Positions 1 through 10,424 of a DNA stretch of 64,000 nucleotides are shown here, in pieces. Under the pieces are notes generated by a model. That model had not been told where the DNA came from. It worked only from the letters and a program-made list of their open reading frames with translations, and ran no database searches. Source of the stretch: Bisporella sp. PMI_857 (Eukaryota; Ascomycota; Leotiomycetes; Helotiales; Helotiaceae); NCBI GenBank assembly GCA_021307315.1, contig JAJSPD010000013.1:744001-808000 (forward strand), given 5' to 3'. Position 1 is the first letter of the stretch. The number at the start of each line of letters is the position of its first letter. The position numbers were made by a program, and so were the translations under genes.

Positions 1-405
1 CGGTCTTGATTTGAACTTGGAATATGGAATCTTGCTAGGAAAATCTGGAGATCCGTATGCCTTAATATATTTGCATTTGTATTTGTATTTGGGTACTTTT
101 TGTGTCGCCTGCGATTGTGAGGGTGGTGGGAGAAGCGGCAGTCTTTTGGCCAAAGCGGGGGCGATCGGGGGCCTTCTAATCAAAGTCTGTACCCGCGCAG
201 TAATATTACTCTATCCAAACGACAGAATATGGAATGCCTTTGCGTAAGAGCTAGCGGAAATGGAATAAGTGGTTTTGAGTAGTGTGTGAGAGAGAAAAGG
301 AAGAGATTGTTGCACGTCGATTTCGGTGATGTTGTAGGGGTAAGAGATGATGGGTTTGCTTACTTTTAAGGGAGTCGACACCAGGAGCTTCTTTTTGGGT
401 GCCAT
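1..405 (-). CDS. Possible partial gene leaving the left edge (hypothetical)
   Basis: I do not recognise this product. A minus-strand ATG at 405 opens 14 codons (MAPKKKLLVSTPLK) that run straight into a good 5' splice site (GTAAGC at 363). An AG at 187-188 then allows a phase-0 exon at 186..1 that stays open for 62 codons to the window edge, giving a basic, proline- and lysine-rich sequence. The intron would be 177 nt. The reading phase agrees on both sides, but that is the only support, and the plus strand is also open over 11-247. This may be the first two exons of a gene lying mostly outside the window, or chance. Confidence 0.22.
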
Positions 406-1741
406 CCGGCGTTAGTCAGGACCACCCAGACCCTTATTTTGCTCGGGCAAGGGGGATGAAGGAGGCCAGATTTACGGGGAAACCTTGTCCTATTTGCATT
501 ATTCGGCATAAATTCCACAAGTCACTGGAAATCGCGATTGCTTATGCTAATTAAGCCTGTCTATCCAGTACCTTACTGTTCAATAATGAGCCCCTGAATC
601 GGGCATCCAGGGGGCGCATCGATGCTTTATTTATTATTACAGGATGGCTATATTCGCTACCAAAACTAAAAATGGTTGGGAGGGAAGTGAGGGATTAAGA
701 CACATCAGGGAGGGAACGTCCTGTAGAGTCCTCCTCACCCCTCAGAATCGAACACACAACCAGTTGTGCAAAGCCTTTTCTCTGATGCTTGAAGTTGGAC
801 GGACTGCTTAATTACGTTTCTGCTGGTGACCTTGATTACAAATATTGACGCTAGCAAAAGCCAAGTGTAGCCCAAGTTGCCACATCCTCCTTTCTGGAGA
901 TCACGCTGAGGATCTAGAGACGCTGCCAAACCCAAAACTATCACCGCAGGACGACTTTTGGACCAACTGAAATGTAACTAGATGTTGGCCTAGAATATGC
1001 CACGCTAGCTATAGCTTCTGCACACGCCGGTTCACGCTTTCAGAGCTTGTCAAGCCTTCGAGTACTATAGGTCCAAGAGCATGATCTTGAGAGAACCGCA
1101 TTCTACCACATGAACCAAACTTGGGAAGGCCCCTTTGTTTGAGTTCATAAAGTCGGAGGCGGTGAGCTTGAGCAGAAGGATGGGCTGAAGATCATGGAGG
1201 ACAAGTACAAAGCAATATGCATAAGTGGAGGGGCGAGGGGCGAGGGGCGAGCATTGTTCAGACTAGGCGCTTCCGTTTTCCTAAAAGTAAATGATGAAGC
1301 GCAGATCAGGTTCATCCCATGCTGACTTGGATTTTGATTACAACTGCCCACACATTGGCCACCCGTAGATACCGCAGTGTGTTCATGACAATGCCAATCC
1401 ATTCAGTTATGATGCTATTTGTCTTTCAACTTTTGTACCTGACATCTGCATCGTGAAACCTAACGGGACAGGATTGAGAGGTACCTGCCTTAGGTACTGG
1501 AGTGTGGGGTATCCCCTTATTGCTTGGCATTACCGGATCTGCAACTTTGTTCAGCCTTCCGCGTCCCCAGTGTGTAATCCTAGCAAAGTCAATCTACACT
1601 GTCAATACAGCTCCCCGGTACGTGTGAGGACTGTCAAGCCTAGATCGGGGTCACAATACCGTCCTACTGCGAGCGTAAACAAAAGCCGTTACCAAATACC
1701 CCAAAGGAAACGCGTGCGAGATCAACACCCCGATCAGCACC
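406..1741. other. Intergenic, nothing recognised
   Basis: This stretch holds only short ORFs without family features. A small tandem repeat of a 7-bp GC-rich unit (gaggggc, three copies and a bit) lies at 1228-1251. The part just upstream of 1742 must include the MED31 promoter, but no clear element stands out. Confidence 0.5.
1228..1251. repeat. Short tandem repeat, 7-bp unit
   Basis: The unit gaggggc is repeated three times and followed by a partial copy. It is intergenic and has no evident function. Confidence 0.8.
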
Positions 1742-2195
1742 ATGGCAACGGAAGGCTCTCTGGGTCAGGATGTGCAGATGTACCAATCACCTCCAGCAAT
1801 GCCCACGAATGAGCCGCGGTATGGAGGTTTCACGCGCTTTGAAATAGAGCTCGAGGTATGCATGCCTGTCTACGGCTGCCAAGTTGTCCTGTTGAGCTAC
1901 CCACCAGCTAATCATGCTCCAGTTCGTGCAATCTCTGGCGTCACCCTTCTATATCAACTATCTAGCATCTGAAAAGTACTTCGACAAGCCAGCCTTCATT
2001 GCATACCTCAATTATCTCTTATATTTTACCAAACCCCCATATCTCAAGTTTCTCACTTACCCTGGGCCGACGTTGCGGAACCTCGAGCTGTTGCAGAATG
2101 AGCGATTCAGGACGGAGATTTTGGATCCAGCTGTCGCAATGAGATTTTGGTTGGAAGGCATGGAAGCGGCGAAAGAGTGGCCAAATAAGAAGTGA
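1742..2195 (+). CDS. MED31: Mediator complex subunit 31 (Med31/Soh1)
   Basis: Med31 is a small, strongly conserved subunit of the Mediator middle module, which links activators to RNA polymerase II in the nucleus. Two exons are read as 1742..1855 and 1923..2195 (128 aa). The intron (67 nt) starts gtatgc and ends ctccag; joining restores the family core RFEIELEFVQSLASP, followed by YINYLASEKYF, AYLNYLLYF and KFLTYPGPTLRNLELLQ, all typical Med31 signatures. The C-terminal part (about residues 95-128) is less conserved, as in other fungi. The length is normal for the family. The gene converges on RPC11, with about 260 bp between the stop codons. The first ATG in frame is used as start. Identity is secure; only the N-terminal 20 residues are unconserved. 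Confidence 0.95.
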
Positions 2196-2456
2196 TGCTT
2201 ATATTTAAGGAACCCATTTGAAAGGATATACCGGGCGTTTTGGAGTCAGAAACACAAAAGATATTAGAATTTCAAGATGGTTCTAAGACGTCTAATTGAA
2301 AGCTCAATAGAGGAAAGCTATGGTCTCGCATTAATGGTATCTTGTATCATGTGCCCATCATAAATCAATATCCCAAACACCTCGCTGAATTGCGTATGAC
2401 AAAGTTCCTATCCCAACTTGACATCTCCGTTCAGAGTCCTTCACCAACACCAATCC

Positions 2457-2936
2457 TCAATTCTCCACCCACTTCCTATCGCAAGTTGTACACTGCGCCC
2501 AAGTCAGCTTCATATCCTCCAAGAGCCTACCATCGCCTCGATAACAGCAAGTTAAATATACCTGGAAGAAACTTGTCATGGGCTCATCAGCACTACGAAT
2601 CTGCACCTGGTAAAATGCAGCCTCCATGCCATCACACTTGTCATTATCGCACTGCTTTCTTGTTCTCTGTGCATTCTCCCATTGGTCTTTCCCACCAAGA
2701 ATATCCTCACGCTTCTTGCGTTGAAAATCGTCTTTTCGCTCATAGTAGTTCTTGGTTAGGACGAATTGGTACGGACAGCTACGGCATTCAAGGCAGTTGG
2801 TATCACCATAGACGCCATCGCCTTTATGAACTTTGGTCGTGGAAACAGTGAGGATGTTGGCACAGGAGGGGCAGACTGTTCGAAGATTAGTTGAGCTCTG
2901 GGCATATGGGAAATGGGAGAACCAACACACGAGCAT
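2457..2936 (-). CDS. RPC11: RNA polymerase III subunit RPC10/Rpc11 (TFIIS-like)
   Basis: This subunit gives RNA polymerase III its RNA-cleavage activity and helps termination and reinitiation. Exons are read as 2936..2927, 2875..2562 and 2492..2457 (119 aa; yeast Rpc11 is 110 aa). The 10-nt first exon is spliced at GTTGGT to give the expected N-terminus MLVFCPSC. An N-terminal zinc ribbon follows (C5, C8, C34, C37). The C-terminal TFIIS-type ribbon carries the catalytic acidic hairpin in IRSADEPMTSFFQ (Asp100-Glu101) and ends CTTCDRKWVEN. The introns are 51 and 69 nt; both are multiples of three and contain no stop, so the unspliced frame is open throughout (see findings). The start is shared with a divergent promoter region towards the ankyrin gene at 3406. 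Confidence 0.92.
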   Translation of the reverse strand: MLVCWFSHFPYAQSSTNLRTVCPSCANILTVSTTKVHKGDGVYGDTNCLECRSCPYQFVLTKNYYERKDDFQRKKREDILGGKDQWENAQRTRKQCDNDKCDGMEAAFYQVQIRSADEPMTSFFQVYLTCCYRGDGRLLEDMKLTWAQCTTCDRKWVEN

Positions 2937-3405
2937 TTTGTACGAGAAGTTGTAAACAGGATTTCGGATTCTGGGGCGGCAAAATATGATCTTATCGCCT
3001 TGCTTTGTCCAGAAGCGGTGTTCTGTGCGCAATATTTCGCTATATAGGGAGACTTGGAAAATTACGAATAGAGTCGCAGCAGAAATATATTATATTGGTG
3101 ACACCCCGCCGCCAAGACCCTAATATCGGAGCCTCACTAAATATACTCCGGCGGTACCACATCTAAGCCCGCCTGCATAACGAATATATCAACAACCATT
3201 TTGCAACCAGGCTTCGGCGCGTAAATAACCAGAGAATACACCATTGTTCTGCACTGCGTTATCTACAACATTATTTCAAAGATATCCTGTCTGGTCAACT
3301 CAGTGAACTTCACCATATACGTTGCACAACCTGAAACGAGACGGGCCAGAATCGTAAAGTACGCGCCAGCTGTCTAAAGCAAGGACTTGAGCACAGGAGT
3401 ACAAG
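2937..3405. promoter_or_regulatory. Divergent promoter region between RPC11 and ankyrin gene
   Basis: These 469 bp separate two genes transcribed away from each other and so must hold both promoters. I see no unmistakable TATA box or known factor site. The call rests on layout only. Confidence 0.5.
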
Positions 3406-4211
3406 ATGGCGGACCCAAAATCGCAGAAGCAATCCGCGGAGGATGATGTGAGTTCTTCCTTATCATCCCAGTCCTATGAGGCTAACTCGGAACAGGGAGC
3501 GTCAGCTGGAGAACTCCTGATCGAGGCGGCACGACGAAACAATACCGAGCTGCTTGAGGAAGTGATTGCAAGTGCTGGTAATGAGAAAGAGGTTGCGGAA
3601 TTATTGAACAAGACCAAGACTGTTCTTGGAAACTATGTATACCACGAGGCTGCGTTGCGAGGAAGCTGTACGTTCACAGATACTTTTATCCTTTATCCAA
3701 CTCAGGAGTCTCACTTACGAGATGATCTACTGTACAGGACTAACGCGGATCTATAGATGACGTAATTGATATTCTTCTCGACCAAGATGGCTTCGAATGC
3801 GATCCCATCACAAAACGCGAAGGTGATACTCCATTGCACTCTGCCGTCCGCTTCATCAACGACCTGGCACCGTCCGAATCCAACCTCGAGTCTGCGACTT
3901 CCCTCTTAAATATGATGATAGAAGCTGGGAATGATGCACGCATCAAGAACAAGCATCATCTCACACCTGCCATGCTTGTTGATCCCAAATACCCGACCAT
4001 CAGACAATTGTTGCAGGATGCGATCGACTTCCCACAACACGATAGAGATGCCGGCGGCGATGCAGATTTGTTGGGCGTGGGAGTTACAGAGGCAGAAGCG
4101 GATCTGCCTGACGATTATGCTGGCTCAGCTAGTGACAGCGATTTTGACCCCGAGGAGTATAGGAGGGAGCGGGAACGGCAAAAGGCCACAGAAAGGAGAA
4201 ATATGATATGA
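3406..4211 (+). CDS. Ankyrin-repeat protein (YGL242C-like)
   Basis: The product is a 238-aa ankyrin-repeat protein of the small fungal type like yeast YGL242C, whose cellular role is poorly known. Exons are 3406..3667 and 3757..4211. The intron starts gtacgt, has a ctaac branch site and ends ctatag; the join gives RGSYDVIDILLDQDG, restoring an ankyrin helix. Repeat-like segments include ELLIEAARRNN, YVYHEAALRGS, DTPLHSAVRFIND and ARIKNKHHLTPAMLVDP (about residues 36-170). The C-terminus is acidic and serine-rich (GSASDSDFDPEEY) and ends in a basic helix. There are no signal peptide or membrane segments. The gene is divergent from RPC11. Assignment to the ankyrin class is firm; the orthology to YGL242C is likely but from memory. 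Confidence 0.85.
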
Positions 4212-5026
4212 GCCTCCGCCCAGCACAGTTATGAGATATTAGATGACTTCCGCCCAGTCGGATTCCGTGTTCTTTGCATAGCCCAGGCGCAGACCGCTAG
4301 ACTTTCTTGATCCCCAGAAGTTGTGTTAGACAGACCATAATCATGAATGCCGCAGCTTCACGATTCTCGCGATCTAATCAGCATCACATGTTTAGCATCT
4401 AAGACGGTCATCTTGCATGTCTAGTTATACGTGTAAAAAGCACGTGGTCCATCTAGAACGTTGTCATTCTTGCCAAGTTTCCAGATGAAGTTAGACTTAT
4501 ATAGCATCAGCATCAGCATCAGCATCAGCAAGTCTTGATAGAAAAAGAACATTCAACAACAGTGTTTGTGTATTCCAATTACAGTTCTCCGACCAACTTG
4601 GATGGGAAGCCGCAGGCTTCATTCCAATAGTGGCGGGCTTTTTTCATCCCTTTGAGGTCTCTGGAGTTATGTATTGTCCTACTCATAGAATATCTCAGAG
4701 CCTCCCAGCAAGTCTTTTTTGCCTCGCTACGATAACTTGAGCATTCTCAAATTAGAAGTCAACCTTCCTCTTTATTTCAAGCGCCGTTTCGTCACAACAA
4801 TCAATACACCATTTCTACGTTTCCTTTCAAGCAATGCAAATTAGTCACTCTTTACACACATCTGCAAATCAAGAGGCTAAGATACTGGCAAAGTAGCCAG
4901 CAGTTTCTTAAGTGCGAGCCACCTCATATTGGAGAATTCTCGGTTATTCAGTGCGTACGTTGAATGCGCCTAAGTCTCCTCTGCCATAATCTCGAAGGAT
5001 AGCAACTTCATTATATATTCATTCTA
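4212..5026. other. Intergenic, one microsatellite
   Basis: No gene is visible between the ankyrin gene and the decayed transporter. The only structured element is a hexanucleotide microsatellite at 4503-4530. Confidence 0.5.
4503..4530. repeat. Microsatellite (agcatc)n
   Basis: About 4.7 perfect copies of a 6-bp unit in the 3' flank of the ankyrin gene. Likely polymorphic between strains; no function seen. Confidence 0.85.
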
Positions 5027-6400
5027 CTACTCAGCATCTAGCTTTAACATTTGTTGTGAAGCCAGTGTAGTGCTCAGAATTCTCATAGCTGGCTCAACTG
5101 CTCCATCGCCACATAGGACCTTTATCGCCATCAGTCGAAGATTCACTTCTTGCTCCTGGTTTCTTCTTCTGTTATCTGCTTTCATCCATAGACCAAGAGT
5201 TAATGTACGAGTAATACATATTGCCATGGAAACGGTAGCTGCCATAAGAGTTGGAAGATAGAGCATAGGCTGTCCGAAAAGTAGCTATTCATGCCCCGTC
5301 GGGTTCCACTTGCTGCCACTGGATATAGGATGATGTCTTGCCACTAGAAAAAATGCCAGAAAGGCTACCAAAACCGTCGAACAATCACGCAACCGCAGCT
5401 CTCTCTTCTCCCGCAGAGAATTTGAATTTTGCCAGGTGTGGACGAGACATGATGGGGTATTCTGCGGTAAATTTTAGCACCCTTCTACAAAGAGATTGCG
5501 TCAAACAGAATGCTTACCACTCCAGAGATCATCAAGGACATAACAAAGTATCCAACAGCCTTATTGTTTACCACATCAACAACAGCTAAGATAATGAACC
5601 TCGTGAGCGTCACGTTCATCGTAAACACCAAATGAAACGCTCTCTCCCGGATATGATCTGAGCTCTTGCAAACTAAAACCTGGCTGACTACGCCGACGCA
5701 ATTTGGCGTCACAGTCCATTGTAGAGAAGCCAAGTTCTTGCACTATCTGCGGCAAGAAGTTGGATGTTGTCGTGTGGCCCATGGCGTAGGTGAAGGAGAT
5801 GATGGTATACATGCCCATGTTCTAACCTTTAAAGGGGGGCATGGCTTCCTTGAGGTTGAACTTCTCGTTGACCATGCTCAAGCCATCACATAACATGCGT
5901 GCTCTGGCAGCGTTGCGCTCAGAGTCCGTGAGCCAGCGACACTCGGCTGATGTCCCTGGGAGCCAGTAGAGCGCGAAGAACCCACCGAGGATGGCCAACC
6001 CTCCCTCGACTATCCAGATCTGTTAGCTGACATAACATACCACAGAAGGTGGTTATCCCACTGAGGAATAGATACTGCCATCCATGCAACTTCGAATCAA
6101 TTTGAAAGACATCGAAACTTAGCCAACCACTGAAAGCAGTGGCGAAGATTGCAGACCCGAAATACAGCGCGATTCTGAACACTAACTTGTTTCTCATATC
6201 ATATAGAGAAAACTGAGGTAGAAGGCCGTTCCCGCAAAGAACCCAACTGCAAACGCCCTATCGCCAACACATAAGTTCCTTTCCCGTATCCTAAAACAAC
6301 ACAAAAGCAAGAAAACTGGCACAATCAACAACCTCAGCACCAACATCCCAGCAAATTTTCCCGCTGCAACGCGCTCGTGATTCCCTAGCTCAAGCACAAC
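5027..6400 (-). pseudogene. Decayed MFS transporter (allantoate permease/Dal5-like family)
   Basis: Fragments of one 12-helix major facilitator protein of the anion:cation symporter type lie in order on the minus strand but in different frames. Around 6230-6190 is AVGFFAGTAFYLSFLY; at 6190-6060 VFRIALYFGSAIFATAFSGW and LHGWQYLF. An open segment at about 6010-5825 reads IVEGGLAILGGFFALYWLPG and then LTDSERNAARARML. A TAG stop at 5824-5822 falls where the family usually has a tryptophan, just before MGMYTIISFTYAMG. Near 5730 the frame shifts after LGFST, consistent with a small deletion, and resumes as PNCVGVVSQVLVCKSSDH. Another in-frame stop follows RAAVA near 5390. The C-terminal tail (LPTLMAATVSMAICITRTLTL) is at 5266-5200. 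Introns explain some frame changes, but not the stops and the deletion, so a working transporter is unlikely. Confidence 0.8.
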
Positions 6401-7457
6401 GGGCTTAAAATGATACTCCCGCTACAATTCTTTACAAGCAGGTTGAAGGGCAGATCGAGATGTAAAAGTATAGCAGCAGCAACTAGTACTATTCGTCGCG
6501 GAAATTCATGTATCTATGGAAGCTGTCGGTTTTGGCGTTGGCGAGGCTGGACCAGTCGAGCGAGTCGCAGAAGCACATGAAGAGAGGTAGGATAGGAGAC
6601 ACAGATCAAGCTTGCCTACTACGGGGGGGTGGTGTCAAGTGAGAAGTTCTGGAGCCGGATGTTTGCGCTGGTGGTTCTTCCCGTGGAATTTTATATGGAA
6701 CCGCGGATCAATACCCATATCTACATAATGCATTTAAAAGCTTCGATATCTTGACATGGCAAAAGTAGAGCTCACGCCACTTGATAAGATCTATAGATTA
6801 TAAGGTTTTATCTTGACATGCTTATCGAGCGTCTTCCAGAACCGAAGACGAGCAATCACCAAAGGTATCAAAGGTGGGTATGCATGAGAAGTGGAGGAAC
6901 GAAGAGAAATGAAAAGCAAGATCGCGAGCAGAAGTGAAGGATCCACCTCTCTCGCATGGCACTTCCGCACATATTCTCAAAAGACCTATCAAAGAAAGAA
7001 ACGCGCTCATCCCACAAAATCCATCTGATACCTCTAACTAACAAGGAAAACCTACCACCATAGGAAAAACATAAAACTCGGGTATCAGGCACAAGACCTC
7101 ACATCCCAAAATACACCGAGCTTCTTGTATATAAAACAGGCAGCTAGATACCGGCTCCCCATCTCCATCGTATACGTCCCCACACTTCACATTCGGTCCC
7201 GGATATCTCCCTCCTAGCGCCTCCTACATGCTACCCAGCGACAACGCAAAGGAGGTAACGAGGGCTGTCTCTCCGAGGAGGAAGGTATTGCCAGACAGAG
7301 AAACCCATAAAGGTGCCTCAGCAGTGCAGGTAGGAGGGTAAGAGGAGGGGGGCCTCGATGTCCTTGGCGCACCGCGAATGACATCGTGGAACGGATGTTG
7401 AAGATCTGGGCTTGGATGATGGGTGTTATGCCTGTGCTTGAATATATATATATAGAG

Positions 7458-7508
<51 letters not shown>

Positions 7509-7809
7509 CCAAGGTTCCTGCATCGCTCACGGTAATTCGGGTAACTCATTCTGTGGACGTGCTTTAGGAAACCTTCTAATCTTTTAACTCCCGTTCATGT
7601 TATGGCACTAAGAATATCCTTCTTCCAGATCCTGAATACCCTTTCGCATGAAAGAGACATACGAGATTCATGGTATAAGCATAATATCATTATCATTCTC
7701 ATAGTCTAAACGTGACGCAATGCGTTATAGGGGTATCTCAGCAATCCAGTCTCAAAACAAAAACACATATCTTCCCTCCACCATACTCTTCAGGCCTCTT
7801 CGATTCAGT
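6401..7809. other. Intergenic, compound microsatellite
   Basis: I see no gene here. The minus-strand ORFs at 6822-7092 and 7214-7549 have no family features, and the latter is built partly on the TA/GA repeat. The region lies upstream of the decayed transporter and downstream of the thaumatin-like gene. Confidence 0.5.
7442..7505. repeat. Compound microsatellite (TA)n-(GA)n
   Basis: About 32 bp of alternating TA, interrupted twice by GA steps, pass directly into about 31 bp of perfect GA repeats. Such tracts are slippage-prone; no gene function is indicated. Confidence 0.9.
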
Positions 7810-9185
7810 CTAAAATATCAATGCGAAGGCAAGAACCGCTACTAGTGCACCCACACTGGCACCACCCAATCCAGTCGCCTCGCCGTTCGCCCTACTACCG
7901 GCGTTGCTCCTTCCGCCATCATTAATGATAGTCAAGTTGATGGCGGCATCATGCACAGCTTTGCTCACTACACCTGTCTGACTCAGTTCTTGCACCTCCT
8001 TCCCGAAAGTCTGCAAAATATTCGTGCTGCGACCTTCCGGACAGAAAATAACTTCCCAACCACCACCTGTTGGAATGATGAATGTGCTTGTGTGGTCGTC
8101 ATACGCGAAGCTGTAAGCATCTGGACACACCTTCTTCGCGGATTTGGCGTACAGATTGGGCTTGCACACGTTGGGGTCATTGTATTTACCTGTACAGCAA
8201 TCTGATGGAGAGTTGGTTTTTGCGCATGCGGATAGACATGGGTTGAAGGCTGGACGCTGGATGCTATCATCTGGGTAAGGATAGACACCATCTCCGGGCT
8301 TTGTGGGCTGAGTGAGTTGACAGTCCCAAGGACACCAGGAAGAGACTTGCTTGTCTGTCCTTTCTGGTTCGTACGGGATAGGATAGTCAGGCGTGGAAAT
8401 ATTTCCCAAGGTGCCTGAGGCGGTAGGCGGCAGAAGTAGCCCGAAGGTAGCAATACAGGCACAATTTGTAAGGTTCGGAGGAATCTCTTTGAGTTTGGCG
8501 TCATCCCCCGGAATATACTTGATTGCCATGGGAATGTTGTAGCCATCTACGAGTGATATGTCATAGAAAGTCTGTTTTCCTTCTGAACCGCCTTCTAAAT
8601 CAAACTCTGCTAGAGTAACTGGGGTTTCACCCTGTATCATGTTAGAGATAGCTTCTTGACTGCATCCGTAGTACTCACAGTTAATATACAGCTCAGCTGT
8701 CCACCGCAATCTCCAGTTGTGCATGCTCTTCCGGCGCCATTGTTTCCATTCAAATTGCTCGCTCCTGTCCCCAGTTCATTGAAACTGCAGTTTGTCCTGC
8801 CCCATACTCTGCCTTGCCAATCGCTACCGACTTCTAAAGACTTGGTTCCCCCTGGTTTGAGCTCAAGTCCACCGGTCCCAGGACCTGTGCCTGCCTGCGT
8901 TCCAATGCCAGGCCATATAGTTTCGCCGCATAAATTCGTGACCACGAGAGGTTTCCCGCCTGCTCGTTTCCTGGGAGGACCCCATTGTGGAGGAGATCGC
9001 TCTAAAGGACCACCGCTTCGACGTCTGATATTCGCAGGCGAGAACTCGGACGGGCTAATGTATGCGGTGGCATTGGGGATAAGACTGCTGAGAAGAAGAG
9101 CTACCAAGAGCATCTTTGGTGGTTGATTCGAGGTAGGCATAATCGTGTTCTTGAGGGTATCGAGTACAGTGACAGAGGAAGCCAT
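7810..9185 (-). CDS. Secreted thaumatin-like protein, probably GPI-anchored
   Basis: A thaumatin-like protein (TLP) of the large fungal type, predicted at the cell wall or plasma membrane; some family members bind or cleave beta-glucans, but the activity here is unknown. Exons are 9185..8679 and 8631..7810 (442 aa from the first ATG). The 47-nt phase-0 intron (gtgagt to atacag) restores LSCILTGETPVTLAEFDL. The N-terminal hydrophobic segment (residues 25-41, MLLVALLLSSLIPNATA) looks like a signal peptide, so translation may start at Met16 or Met25. A pro-region with basic clusters (RRR at about 54-56, RKR at 72-74, possible Kex2-type sites) precedes the TLP domain from about residue 79 (VVTNLCGETIWPG, DWQGRVWGRTNC, CTTGDCGG). 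The domain is cysteine-rich. The tail ends in a small-residue stretch and hydrophobic VGALVAVLAFALIF, typical of a GPI signal. Confidence 0.88.
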
Positions 9186-10424
9186 GAGGAAGTAACTTCG
9201 TACCAGACAGAAGTTAAAATGGGAGATATAGATCCTGCCAGCGTGGATCGACTAATCGCGCCAAACAGGTTGTGGTCGAAGCAGGTTGGAGCAGTTCCAA
9301 GATCCAAGACGGAAGAAAGTTGCCTACTGCCAGGGCAACTTTGCATGTCAGCCAATTGATGCCACAAACCTCAAGATGGCCACCATCTCCAGATGACGTC
9401 TTGAGGGAGAGATGGCGAACACTGGAGAGACTTGTTTGTGCTGGGATTATACCAAGTTATGCCGTTATCCTTGCCCTTCTCCAGCAGCTTGGACCCCTGA
9501 ATGATCTTGGCTGTCGAATAGGCGATGGACTGATAAAAACCGATAAGCAGATAAGGAGCGATCTGAAAGGCGTGGTTCCAAACAAGCGCGGAAGAGAAGG
9601 TGAGGTTGCCGAGATATGCGCGATTCCTTGGTTAGAAGCAGTGAAAGCAAAAGGAGGAGCAAAAAGAAGGTGGTGATGGTTGTTTCAAAGTAGAAGATAT
9701 TCACAAGCTGAGTGGATGGGTAAATAAAAGTTGATAGGAGGGACAGGAACAGTTTCAGCACGATGACGCAGCCGATGGGGGGGTAGTTGCATTGAGGCTC
9801 GGTTGCTGCCGAGAATGGCATAAACCCGCGATTAAAGCTACTGTAACACTACTGTATCTAAAGAACATCAACTTGGGGAGTTTGGCGAGTAGAGCCGACC
9901 CGCCAAAGATAGTGGGCGTTATACTCAACGGTACATCTTCCGTGGTTCTGGACCTCTATAATTGGAACCCTCGCAGGTTCTGCTGAATCAATGAAGAAGA
10001 ACGCACCGAGCCAAGTCAGTTCGTCGTATCCCACAGCATTTCGGAATTAGCACAAACCAGCTAGAGATCCTCATGCTTTCATTCTATTAGGGGGAGCCCA
10101 TTATCCTTGACTCAACTAAAGGGATAATCGACACATCGCAAATGAAAGGCTTCCTCTCCAGAAACCGCCTTGAAAAAAGAACATAGACATGATATTCATT
10201 TAAATCCAGATGACTCCTTTTATCTGCTAAACATTGAAAGTCACGGTATAATGGATTCTACTGTTGGGTCAATCACCCTATTTACCACCCTTGTATCGGT
10301 CCATCACTCCAACCTTCCTCATCATCCGTGGATCCTTCCAAATGCTCGCCACGCTCAAATCCGTGTGCTCATGATTCCTTGGTCTTGAGATATTAAAGGG
10401 GATTCGTCTCTGTTGGCTGCGCAC
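9186..10424. other. Intergenic, nothing recognised
   Basis: Several ORFs of 64-134 codons overlap on both strands (the longest plus-strand one is 9272-9676) but none shows a recognisable family or splice context. The part near 9186 must include the promoter of the thaumatin-like gene. Confidence 0.5.

Noticed and set aside
735..800. Minus-strand gttcgattc resembling a tRNA B box
   Set aside because: The flanking five bases do not pair into a T stem and no acceptor stem exists.
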